NCBI RefSeq assembly: GCF_014356525.2
Contig: NC_052518.1
Coordinates: 6,367,162-6,431,161, forward strand
Direction of reading: 5' to 3'
Length of the DNA stretch: 64,000 nucleotides
DNA from: Nilaparvata lugens
Lineage: Eukaryota > Arthropoda > Insecta > Hemiptera > Delphacidae
The position numbers were made by a program, and so were the translations under genes. The notes beneath the pieces are model-generated. The model was given only the letters and a program-made list of their open reading frames with translations. It was not told where the DNA came from and did no database searches. Positions 21,758 through 33,164 of the stretch are shown here, piece after piece (the stretch's first letter is position 1; every line of letters starts with the position of its first letter).

Positions 21758-23164
21758 CACAAGTTTTATGCTATACAAGAAAAATCTGATGAAACTTGAA
21801 ATTTATAACAGGTCATCAAAAAATGATGTGAAATAGCAAGTTTTAATTGCAGAGCATAGCCTATAGCATTCTTGCATGTTAATGTTTACATTTGCCAGTT
21901 GTTCTGAATATTGACTTCAAGTGCTACTTATGTAAGTGCTACATACATGCATTTGTGAACCCAGCACAATTGTATACTGAATACAATTTCATCAAATAAC
22001 CTACTCTTCCCATCATATCCATCAAGTTCTATTAACTAAATTTAATTACTTTTTTCAGTATTTGACAGTAGGCTATTGTTGAGTAGGTTATGGTAATCTT
22101 TTACAGATCAAAATGTTAGGCAACAGATTAGGATAATTCAATGTAGAAAAAGTCAAGAGTGATAATTAATAAATGTGAATTTTAACTCCACATTCAATAT
22201 ACTTAAATAAAAACTTTCTGATTAAATTTGTCAAGTAATTAGTTTAGGCTACCGTGAAAAGAATCACAATGGTTCAGTTCAAAGCCACTAATCGGTGAGT
22301 GAACGATGAGATCGGTGAGTGAACGTGGCTCTGAACGATGTACTGTTTTGTCGTTGAACGATGCATAGACTCACATGCAGCGCTTGATTATTTGGAATTG
22401 AAATCGGCCATTAAGGGGACAGCCTGGAAGATTATTACATACTAGAGATCTTGAAGATTTTTGTGATCTATACTATTACAAAAAATATATATTATATAAT
22501 ATCTTGCGCTAACATACCTCAATGGAACCTTTTATTTCAAGTAAGAGCTAGCATTGGGAAGGCATAGGTATTGTGCGTTTATACCTCTTCAAGGTCTTTG
22601 GTCTAACTGATAAGAAAAAAAATGTCATATCCAGTTCATTCACTGATCAGTCAATCGTACTTTTCCACCGATGGAAAAGAACGTAAATAGAATAGCTGAA
22701 CATAAACATAAATGGCTGAATATGAGGTTGTTTACAAATGATGGACTCCATTATAATGTATTTGGGAGCATAGAAATGCCGTAAAATGGGGTGAATAGCA
22801 ACAGTTTTCACATTCTCACCAATACAGCCACTTTGTTTGATGTTAGAAAAATGATTTTAATATCTTAAAAGTTCGGTCTTATACTCTTTTATAAGTTGGA
22901 TTTCCCAAAAAAAGACCTGTATCATAAATTAAAAAAGTAAAAATAAAAATATGTCTGTTGCGATTCACCTCTCAAATTGGGGTGAATAGTAATACTCATA
23001 AGAATTCACTGTTTTTCATGTTTGAAACGACACGGGGTGAATAAAAACACAGTATTCGTTCAATATTGAATTTAAGAGAAAATAAAAAATCAATATGAAG
23101 TTAAATTACATTTTTTTGGAATTGTAAGTCGTTGAAAATCTTGTAATCGTCGAAATCACATGGA

Positions 23165-23896
23165 TTAATATAAAGATAACCCTTCCAGATCATCTTCAAA
23201 TGTTATTTGACCCTTGAACCTTGAGGATGAGCAGAGTTTTGGTTCCTGGAGCCTTCGAATAACGTCATCCAGAGCTTTGAAAAGGGCTTCCTCATCTGTT
23301 TCAGAAAATTTTAATCCATGAGTGGATTTCTTATAAAATTTTCCAATATACCCCTTTTCATCGAATTCAATTACCCTAACCACATACAAACGAAATGAGT
23401 TTATAGTCTTCCCCATCACTTTTATAACAGCATAATCCCCAAGAGAAAATTTTGAGAGATCTTTTTCATTTGATGATTTTTCTTGCAAATCTCCCTCGGA
23501 GGATTCTGACTCAGTTTCTTCTGTAGATGACTCTGATTGCTTGTCATGCTTCCTTCCTTTTTTCTGTCCTTTTCTACTGTTTTCACGTCCTGCTGAAGAA
23601 TTATCATCGCCAGCAGGTATCTCAGGTTGAAAATCAGCGACATCAATGCTCTTTCCGGGTTGAACTGCCACTTTGACTCTTTTCTTCTTTGTTGTAGGTG
23701 CGTCCGATGTTCTTAGTTTATCCATGTAGTTCTTGAAGGTCGCATCCATGGTCTCTGCAGCAGCTTCATTACCTGTACCTTCCACATCCATAGAGCCCCT
23801 AGATGAGGGCAGCATCTCGAGTACTTTCTCCCTTATCAGAGGAGCTATGCCACATTTCTTGAAGCCTGCAATAACATTATCTTCTTTGAGTGACCC
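23165..23896 (-). pseudogene. Tigger transposase 3' fragment, array copy 3
   Basis: C-terminal 216-codon frame without the 66-bp deletion, truncated at the same junction. Its left flank has an intact terminal repeat (TA at 22782). Confidence 0.8.
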
Positions 23897-24849
23897 ACAA
23901 GTTTTATGCTATACAAGAAAAATCTGATGAAACTTGAAATTTATAACAGGTCATCAAAAAATTATGTGAAATAGCAAGTTTTAATTGCAGAGCGTAGCCT
24001 ATAGCATTCTTGCATGTTAATGTTTACATTTGCCAGTTGTTCTGAATATTGACTTCAAGTGCTACTTATGTAAGCACTACATACATGCATTTGTGAACCC
24101 AGCACAATTGTATACTGAATACAATTTCATCAAATAACCTACTCTTCCCATCATATCCATCAAGTTCTATTAACTAAATTCAATTACTTTTTTCAGTATT
24201 TGACAGTAGGCTATTGTTGAGTAGGTTATGGTAATCTTTTACAGATCAAAATGTTAGGCAACAGATTAGGATAATTCAAATGTAGGAAAAGTCAAGAGTG
24301 ATAATTAATAAATGTGAATTTTAACTCCACATTCAATATACTTAAATAAAAACTTTCTCATTAAATTTGTCAAGAAATTAGTTTAGGCTACCGTGAAAAG
24401 AATCACAATGGTTCAGTTCAAAGCCACTAATCGGTGAGTGAACGATGAGATCGGTGAGTGAACGTGGCTCTGAACGATGTACTGTTTTGTCATTGAACAA
24501 TGCATAGACTCACATGCAGCGCTAGATTATTTGGAATTGAAATCGGCCATTAAGGGGACAGCCTGGAAGATCTATACTATTACAAAAAATATATATTATA
24601 TAATATCTTGCGCTAAAATACCTCAATGGAACCTTTTATTTCAAGTAAGAGCTAGCATTGGGAAGGCATAGGTATTGTGCGTTTATACCTCTTCAAGGTC
24701 TTTGGTCTAACTGATCAGTTAATCATACTTTTCCACCGATGGAAAAGAACGTAAATAGAGTAGCTGAACGTAAACATAAATGGCTGAATATGAGGTTGTT
24801 TACAAATGATGGACTCCATTATAATGTATTTGGGAGCAGAGAAATGCCG

Positions 24850-26290
24850 TAAAATGGGGTGAATAGCAACAGTTTTCACATTTCTCACCAATACAGCCAC
24901 TTTGTTTGATGTTAGAAAAATGATTTTAATATCTTAAAAGTTCGGTCTTATACTCTTTTATAAGTTGGATTTCCCAAAAAAAGACCTGTATCATAAATTA
25001 AAAAAGTAAAAATAAAAATATGTCTGTTGCGATTCACCTCTCAAATTGGGGTGAATAGCAATACTCATAAGAATTCACTGTTTTCCATGTTTGAAACGAC
25101 ACGGGGTGAATAAAAACACACAGTATTCGTTCAATATTGAATTTAAGAGAAAATAAAAAATCAATATGAAGTTAAATTACATTTTTTTGGAATTGTAAGT
25201 TGTAGAAAATCTTGTAATCGTCGAAATCACATGGATTAATATAAAGATAACCCTTCCAGATCATCTTCAAATGTTATTTGACCCTTGAACCTTGTGGATG
25301 AGCAGAGTTTTGGTTCCTGGAGCCTTCGAATAACGTCATCCAGAGCTTTGAAAAGTGCTTCATCGAATTCAATTACCCTAACCACATACAAACGAAATGA
25401 GTTTATAGTCTTCCCCATCACTCTTATAACAGCATAATCCCCAAGAGAAAATTTTGAGAGATCTTTTTCATTGGATGATTTTTCTTGCAAATCTCCCTCG
25501 GAGGATTCTGACTCAGTTTCTTCTGTAGATGACTGATTGCTTGTCATGCTTCCTTCCTTTTTTCTGTCCTTTTCTACTGTTTTCACGTCCTGCTGAAGAA
25601 TTATCATCGCCAGCAGGTATCTCAGGTTGAAAATCAGCGACATCAATGCTCTTTCCGGGTTGAACTGCCACTTTGACTCTTTTCTTCTTTGTTGTAGGTG
25701 CGTCCGATGTTCTTAGTTTTTCCATGTAGTTCTTGAAGGTCGCATCCATGGTCTCTGCAGCAGCTTCATTACCTGTACCTTCCACATCCATAGAGCCCCT
25801 AGATGAGGGCAGCATCTCGAGTACTTTCTCCCTTTTCAGAGGAGCAATGCCACATTTCTTGAAGCCTGCAATAACATTATCTTCTTTGAGTGACCCATAC
25901 AGCTCTTTCAGAAGGGGTGGAAATCGATCCTTCTGCAACGAAGACTCTGCTCTCCCTGGGCCTTGTTTCCACTTCAAGAAAATGGATCGCCAAGTTTGTT
26001 TTTGGGGATGGAAAAAAGCCACATCCAGTGGTTGGGTGAGGTGGGTAGAGTTGGCTGGAGGGAAGAAATTTTTCAATTATTTTCTTCAGCAACGTGATTG
26101 GCAGCTCCGATCTCGAACAGTGATGCAACATAACAAAACATAACTTCCCTGCTAAAGCACAATGAGAACTACATTTTAGAACAAAAATACTCTCTGTTTG
26201 TCATACACATCAAAAGTTACAGAGCTACAAAGTATTTTTGAAGTTTTGTTGTCATTCACCCCCCCCCCTGTTGCTATACACCCCATTTTA
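24850..26290 (-). mobile_element. Internally deleted Tigger element with both terminal repeats
   Basis: Left TIR at 24850 and right TIR ending TA at 26289-26290 bound a 1.44-kb element. It holds the transposase from HLTQPLDVAFF onward (DDE third Asp only). Compared with the block A copy, about 1.28 kb (A positions 905-2184) is missing, joined at a short TGGAGGGA-like microhomology near 26060. A frameshift near 25535 separates the last part of the tail (25236-25646). This is the classic structure of a non-autonomous pogo derivative. Confidence 0.75.
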
Positions 26291-26602
26291 CTAACTATTA
26301 CTATATGAAGTGGGCTACTTACTTCTAAATCCATTGCAGTTGAGATAATATAATCATTTCATTTTTAATTTTAAATACTGAAGGGCATTAATATTCCAGG
26401 CTATAGATTCATCATAAATTAATAAGTAGACTTAAATTATGCTATTAGAACTCTCTTTAAAAATATTAAAAATTAATTGGATTTACAGGTTATGTTAGTC
26501 AGACTTGGTTCTTGATTTATATGCAACTATTACTATATGAAGTGGGCTACTTACTTCTAAATCCATTGCAGTTGAAATAATATAATCATTCCATTTTCAA
26601 TT

Positions 26603-26824
26603 TTAAATACTGAAGGGCAAAATAGTATTCAAAATGTATCTAAATAGACAAATACTAAGCACCAGCCAAATACTTTTCTCTATGGCTATGGATATGGCTA
26701 TGCAGAAACAACCTCTGCACCTAGCAGAACTCTTCTCTTGGTAGCCTTTTTTGTAATTGGAGTTTTTTATCATTTCCAAAAGCATTTCCTCAAACGAAAC
26801 ACCTTTTTCGAAATTATTTCTCAC
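26603..26824 (-). CDS. Small hypothetical ORF, block B copy
   Basis: Copy of the weak reading frame at 2731-3021, shortened at its start by a substitution. No domain recognised. Confidence 0.12.
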   Translation of the reverse strand: MRNNFEKGVSFEEMLLEMIKNSNYKKGYQEKSSARCRGCFCIAISIAIEKSIWLVLSICLFRYILNTILPFSI

Positions 26825-27359
26825 TGGTATTGAATCTGTTCTGCTTAGTGCATAACCAAACGGTCAGGCATAGCCCAAATTATGTCCAACCATTTATTCA
26901 AAATATCACCGCAATATCTTTCTATGGATAAGATGAGGCACCGAGAAGACAACTATCCCCATATGGGTTTCACCCATAACTAGGTAGATGAAGGGTCATC
27001 AAAACCACCTTCAATAAGATAGGCTCAAACAAGTGGGCTACAGGGTCCCTGCTTAGTGCATAACCCAACGGTCAGGCATAGCCCAAATTATGTCTAACCA
27101 TTTATTCAAAATATCACAAATATCTTTCCATGGATTAGATGGATGGCTTCCTCCTGCCGCGCACCTGTTGCCCATAGATTGTGGGCCACCCCAATCAACT
27201 TCCTTTGGCCTTTTGGGCTTTTACTGCAAAGTCAGTCAGTTAGATCATTGAACTTCACAACACAGTCGCCACCATAGAAATTGTAGTCCTTCACCATGTA
27301 CACTGCACACTCATGTGGTGTATTTATCACATATCAGCATTTTCAGCAGAGGACGATTG

Positions 27360-27992
27360 GCAGCTGGAGAATCAGCAGACGAGGCCATCTCCTCCTCATC
27401 ACATTCCACTAGAATCTGACGCTTCTTGAACAAACCCTTAAAAAGTGGCATATTAGATGAAGATGATTTTCTAGTGAATCAGCTGATTCAGCATTATCAG
27501 CAGAGGACGATTAGCAGCAGGAGAATTGAGGTGGAGATAATTCAACAAATATCTGAATCGCTTCACTGGCATGAGGTTTGATATGAAGTTATATGTCCTC
27601 CCTCTCTTCTCCAGTAGTATTAAGCCTATTGCTAGCTGAATCTACTTCTTCACCAATATTTTCCTCAGGAGCTGGTATTTCCCCTTCCTTCTGAGAGACA
27701 AACGTTTGTGATAAACACTTCCATCAAATTTGTCATCTTCATCCTCTATTTCAATTATTTCATGATCTGACCATTTTTTGATACCAACTAAGATTGTGAA
27801 CGCATGCCTCCTGACCATGTCAAATATTTGAGAACTAGTAGACCAATAGTCTCTAGATCTGGGCAATTTCTTGATCCCCATGAACAAGTTGATTCCATGA
27901 AACATTTTCATTCCATCAACAGTGGTGGGAGTAAAATTCTTGCCTTTTTGAGTTGCATACAAATTAGTTTGAAATACTATATAGTCCATTAA
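27360..27992 (-). pseudogene. PiggyBac-like transposase fragment (block B, copy 1)
   Basis: Counterpart of 3494-4150, again with FQTNLYATQKGKNFTPTTVD and RDYWST motifs and no catalytic core. Differs at a few positions (for example MKMFHGINL in place of MKMFLGINL). Confidence 0.7.
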
Positions 27993-28381
27993 CTCATCTG
28001 TTAATTATTTTGAAAACAGTTTCAATGGTGTGGGGACCAACATGTCTTTTATACATTCAGCAACACCACTCTTTGAATTCCTCTATATTGTCTATAAACC
28101 TGGAGTTAGTCTTTTACCAATTACTATTATCTATTATTACTAATAATTGTACTCCCTCTTCCATTTTTAACACAAGCAAGTTTATCAAAACAAATTCTCA
28201 AGTGAGTTTTGTTTTGTAGAATTTGAAAATTAATAATTCCTTTTCCTTTTTTTCTCAGTTGTTGGTTTCAGCATACAGAAACTGAATACTATTCGAACAT
28301 TACTATTAATTACGGATATTATAAATTGTCTCTGGTTCTAGTTTGGCCTTGGTTTCCAGACTTAGCTCTGTAATTTTTTTT

Positions 28382-28873
28382 TCACATTCTAAGCACACAA
28401 GAAAACTTCTCATTTGTCCTCAGATTTTCTAGACCATCAGAAATGTTTTGGACAGAATCACAGAGTCCTGCCACAGTTCTTTTGGCACCTTGAAAACTCT
28501 TGTTTAATATTTCAACGAGTTCTATTATTTCTCTTCCCATCAGCAAACCTAGATATGTACTTCCGCTCTCAAACACGTTCAACAAGCCACTGGCCCCTTC
28601 ATATTGCACCTTGGCAAGAACACCGTGACATCTCAAAAAAGTACATTTTTGGTGAATTGTAATCAAAGTTTCATGAGTCCATAAATTAATTAATATACAA
28701 CAATCATTCCATATTTCTAGCTCATTCTCTTGAACATCTTTTCTACAATACTTTACATGATTGCTTTTCTTTTTGAAAAATACTTTTATTGATAGTAATT
28801 GAGATTTTATGCAAATGGTTATTGATGTCACGTTTTTCCTGCCTGAATACTTGTGACCAGTCTTAGTTGTCAC
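28382..28873 (-). CDS. Repeat-borne ORF of unknown function (block B, copy 1; longest form)
   Basis: Same frame as 4557-4997 but open for 163 codons, because a small indel keeps the frame through AGLCDSVQNISDGLENL to FSCVLRM. Cysteines and charged helices continue past the stop in another frame, so even this copy is probably truncated. Not recognised. Confidence 0.4.
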   Translation of the reverse strand: MTTKTGHKYSGRKNVTSITICIKSQLLSIKVFFKKKSNHVKYCRKDVQENELEIWNDCCILINLWTHETLITIHQKCTFLRCHGVLAKVQYEGASGLLNVFESGSTYLGLLMGREIIELVEILNKSFQGAKRTVAGLCDSVQNISDGLENLRTNEKFSCVLRM

Positions 28874-29593
28874 GTCAATTTTCTCAATTCACTACTCATT
28901 TGAAGGTGTATCACCATGTTAAAGCTCAACCAAAATTGAAAGAAAACTTCATAAATCTGCTGCAAACAATAAATAGCAAGTATAATGTATTGTAACACTT
29001 TGGATATAGCTGTGTAACAATCTAGCAATAGACGAACAATATGTTGAAAAACTCATAAATTGTTGATGGTTTATGAGGGGTATTAAGAACTCAAGTTATC
29101 AATCAAAATGTATTGTTTAATAAGTAAATTGCAAAAACAATAATATTGAATCCCTGAACATCACATTAATACATCAAGAATCGAACAATACAAAAAATAT
29201 AGATTACTGAAGTATGGATCACAATCAATTTCCATAAATTAATTAGAAACAGGCTTTCCTGATTCTGTGCTTCCTGAGATCATCATTGGCTAACAGCTCC
29301 ACCAGAGACTCATCATAAGGATAGGGATAGTCTTTAGTCTCAGTCTTTTGTCTTAGTCTTAATAAGGCACAGATGTTATGAGCATTCAACTTATCTACTT
29401 TATAGATAATAAGTTCAAGTGAAACAAGAACTATCAGTAAAATTTCTTTTAAAAAATGTCCAAAGCTTTTAAGAAAAATTATCATGTTAAAAATAATATA
29501 TTGGAAAGTACAAAACCTAAAATTATAAAAATGAAAACCTAATAAGTGATATCTTAATACAAAAAATCTCTATAATGTCCAGTTGAATTAGGA

Positions 29594-30180
29594 CTATCAG
29601 TTATTTTCTCTCTAAGTGAATTGGAAATAGGCTTTTCTGATTGTCCACATGCTTGCTGAGATCATCATTAGCCAGCTTCTACAGAAACTGAAAAGGATAC
29701 TCCTACCCGCATTCTCTGTTCATACCCTTGCCAACCCTTTCCTTATACATGGCTAACCATGGTCTGGAGGGATTTTTTACATGCCAAATGTTCATTCCTA
29801 CATAATAGTTTAAATCAGTCTTCAGTAACTATCAATCAGGAACAAACATTATGAGCTTTCAACTTGAGCTACTTTACTAATATGAGTCAAGTCAATCAAG
29901 AACTATCAGTCAAATTTCTTTGGAAAAATGTCCTAAACCTATAACAAACATAATTATTTAAAAAATCCCTCCAGACCATGGTTAGTCATGTATAAGGAAA
30001 GGGTTGGCAAGGGTATGAACCGAGAATGCAGGTAGGAGTATCNNNNNNNNNNNNNNNNNNNNNNNNNNNNNNNNNNNNNNNNNNNNNNNNNNNNNNNNNN
30101 NNNNNNNNNNNNNNNNNNNNNNNNNNNNNNNNNNNNNNNNNNTAATTAACTTAGAGAGAAAATAACTGATAGATAGATAG
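29594..30180. mobile_element. Foldback element, block B copy, interrupted by assembly gap
   Basis: Same element as 5729-6287. The left arm is intact and the right arm is only partly present on either side of the run of N. Confidence 0.65.
30043..30142. other. Assembly gap (100 N)
   Basis: Exactly 100 N, the conventional length for a gap of unknown size. It falls inside the right arm of a foldback whose other copy would place about 60-70 bp here, so a hairpin-related assembly or sequencing break is likely. Confidence 0.98.
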
Positions 30181-30423
30181 TGACGTTCATAGATATGAAA
30201 CCAGAAAATGGGAATAATGTCAGAGTTCAACAGCTCAGGTTTGCTAGTTCTCAGAAAATTCTTTCGTACTGTACATTCCTTATTAAATACCCTTTGTATT
30301 TTGCCTATCAGGCATTAGCAAATTGGGCATCGTCCTGGGAGAGGATGCTGCTGGAAAACCCCTATACTGCCATCTCCCATTGTCATACCCAATTATTGTT
30401 CGCATATGAGAAGTTTTTTATGC

Positions 30424-30747
30424 ACTATGTACAGCCCAGAGAGTGGCCACAAGGCAAACAAACTCTAGTTGCCTCGAAATTTGTACATAGGCAGAAAACC
30501 ACTTTCACCGAAGTGCTTGTACCCCCGGCATTCTCCAAATCCTTCATTAATCTATCTTTCTGCTCCTCAACAAATCTTCGACAACACATCTCGAAGGGAG
30601 TTTCAGGATATTTGCTTTTGTTCTGTACTCATTCAAAGATTCGTCCACCTCTTGGGCATAATCCTCTCGTGGGGCAACAACCTCGGCGGCAGCAGCTTCC
30701 TCCATTTGTTGTGGGGCTTCTAAATGAAACAGAAATATTTGTATCAA
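30424..30747 (-). other. Coding-like segment, block B copy of 6848-7171
   Basis: Same Glu/Ala-rich frame and the same second frame as in block A. The upstream SNAPC3-like piece is absent: the sequence jumps from aataatgtcagagtt to caacagctcaggttt. Confidence 0.35.
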
Positions 30748-30932
30748 ACGGCTTCTAAAAAACTATATTGAATATCTATAAGTAATCCCAGATATATACG
30801 GTAATGGAAAGCTGAAGAGCTGTATAAATGTTAGAGATTAAGCACAAAATTGTTGGTGTGTGATTTGAAATCACCAATTAATTGTACCCAAGGTCAAATA
30901 ATTCAAATTTACCTTCCAAGTTGCCAAGGACA

Positions 30933-31191
30933 CTAGGTCATGCTCATGGCTGCCTCTTCTTCTTCATCATAATCGTTGGCAATGTTGACCACTCTCACAC
31001 GATGGCTCATGGAGCTTAAGAAATTGGAGAGGCTCATTTCGCCTCTCTCCAATTCCTCCTCAGCATTTTTAATGTTCTTGTCTTGCAGAAGCCACTTTGT
31101 TGCAGAAGTCAACATGAGGGTCCCTTCTCTTCCTAGAGGGACATATTTCCGAAGTAGTTTATCTCTTTGATAAAGATAGTTTGTATCCCCA
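30933..31191 (-). other. Coding-like exon, block B copy of 7357-7615
   Basis: Same acceptor, reading and TAG. One change gives NAEEELERGE in place of NAEEKLERGE. Not recognised. Confidence 0.4.
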
Positions 31192-31272
31192 CTGAAGAAA
31201 GTAATGAAATGTTGTAAGTTTATAAATATATCAATCATGCCAATGCAACCTAGCAGTGCAAGAAAAGGTTAC

Positions 31273-31960
31273 TCAATCAATTATTTTATTCACAACTGTG
31301 GCAAACTTCCTTCTGTTATCAGAACAAATTAATATTTTCAATATCAGCTGATTCAGAATTATCAGCAGAGGACGATTGGCAGCAGGAGAATCAGCAGACG
31401 AAGCCATCTCCTCCTCATCACATTCCACTAGAATCTGACGCTTCTTGAACAAACCCTTAAAAAGTGGCATATTTTATGAAGATGATTTTCTAGTGAATCA
31501 GCTGATTCAGCATTATCAGCAGAGGACGATTAGCAGCTGAAGAATTCAGGTGGAGATAATTCAACAAATAACGGAATCGCTTCACTGGCATGAGGTTTGA
31601 TATGAAGTTATATGTCCTCTCTTTCTTCACCAATATTTTCCTCAGGAACTGGTATTTCCCCTTCCTTCTGAGAGTCAAACGTTTGTGATAAACACTTCCA
31701 TCAAGGTGGAGATAATTCAACAAATAACTGAATCGCTTCACTGGCATGAGGTTTCATATGAAGTTATATGTCCTCTCTTTCTTCTCCAGTAGGCTTGATA
31801 CTTTTGCTATCTGAATCTCCCCATGAACAAGTTGATTCCAAGAAATATTTTCATTCCATCAACAGTGGTGGGAGTAAAATTCTTGCCTTTCTGAGTTGCA
31901 TACAAATTAGTTTGAAATACTATATAGTCCATTAACTCATCTGTGAATTATTTTGAAAAC
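31273..31960 (-). pseudogene. PiggyBac-like transposase fragments (block B, copy 2)
   Basis: Counterpart of 7694-8400. A chimeric frame at 31490-31747 has two tandem versions of MPVKRFxYLLNYLHL, the piggyBac motif preceding the catalytic domain, confirming duplication of the fragment. No catalytic residues. Confidence 0.65.
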
Positions 31961-32419
31961 AGTTTCAATGGTATGGGGTCCAACATGTCTTTTATACATT
32001 GAGTAACACCACTCTTTGAATTCCTCTATATTGTCTATAAACCTGGAGTTAGTCTTTTACCAATTATTATTATCTATTATTACTAATAATTGTACTCCCT
32101 CTTCCATTTTTAACACAAGGAAGTTTATCAAAACAAATTCTCAAGTGTGTTCTGTTTTGTAGAATTTGAAAATAAATAATTCCTTTTCCTTTTTTCTCAG
32201 TTGTTGGTTTTAGCATACAGAAACTGAATACTATTTGGACATTACTATTAATTACGGATATTATAAACTGTCTCTGGTTCTAGTTTGGCCTTGGTTTACA
32301 TAGCCCACTGAAATTGTACACCTTTTCTTCCTTGGCAGTTTCAACTCTTCCAGACCTAGCTCTGTAATTTTTTCACATTCTAAGCACATAAGAAAACTTC
32401 TCATTTGTCCTCAGATTTT

Positions 32420-32866
32420 CTAGACCATCAGAAATGTGTTGGACAGAATCACAGAGTCCACAGTTCTTTTGGCACCTTGAAAACTCTTGTTTAATATTTC
32501 AACGAGTTCTATTATTTCTCTTCCCATCAGCAAACCTAGATATGTACTTCCGTTCTCAAACACGTTCAACAAGCCACTGGCCCCTTCATATTGCACCTTG
32601 GCAAGAACACTGTGACATCTCAAAAAAGTACATTTTTGGTGAATTGTAATCAAAGTTTCATGAGTCCATAAATTAATTAATATACAACAATCATTCCATA
32701 TTTCTAGCTCATTCTCTTGAACATCTTTTCTACAATACTTTACATAATTGCTTTTCTTTTTGAAAAATACTTTTATTGATAGTAATTGAGATTTTATGCA
32801 AATAGTTATTGATGTCATGTTTTTCCTGCCTGAATACTTGTGACCAGTCTTAGTTGTCATTTCCAT
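32420..32866 (-). CDS. Repeat-borne ORF of unknown function (block B, copy 2)
   Basis: Protein-level copy of 8887-9333 with no visible amino-acid differences. As in block A it lies just downstream of the DDE-like gene. Confidence 0.4.
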   Translation of the reverse strand: MEMTTKTGHKYSGRKNMTSITICIKSQLLSIKVFFKKKSNYVKYCRKDVQENELEIWNDCCILINLWTHETLITIHQKCTFLRCHSVLAKVQYEGASGLLNVFENGSTYLGLLMGREIIELVEILNKSFQGAKRTVDSVILSNTFLMV

Positions 32867-33164
32867 TTTCTCTATAATAATGTTGTAAATGAGAAAAAAA
32901 TAACATATAAAAAATCAACTATTGGCTATCTGAAACCTAAAATTATATCATTAGAAATATACCTGTCAAGTCATGAATCTCTATTCTCCAATAATAAGCA
33001 AATATAATAAAAATATAAACTCAATTATAATCAAATATAAACTCAATATTGTAGCAGAAACATTGAGATTAATGCGAATAAACAGCTGTAATATGTACTC
33101 ACCACTTTACCAGCTGGTAGGAGCTGTGAAACTGCTGCGATCTGTTGGCCATTCCGAAAATGAT

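Larger units (their letters stand above)
17505..26290. repeat. Tandem array of Tigger-3'/tail units
   Basis: The junction of Tigger coding sequence to tail (gtgaccc joined to acaagttttatgc) recurs identically at about 19544, 21758 and 23896. The same Tigger landmark is spaced 2214, 2138 and then 2000 bp, the last copy reading on into intact Tigger. Identical junctions mean the fused unit was duplicated in tandem rather than inserted repeatedly. The break has a short ACA microhomology. Length differences come from a duplication of about 168 bp (20326-20661) and small deletions in the Tigger part. Confidence 0.85.
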
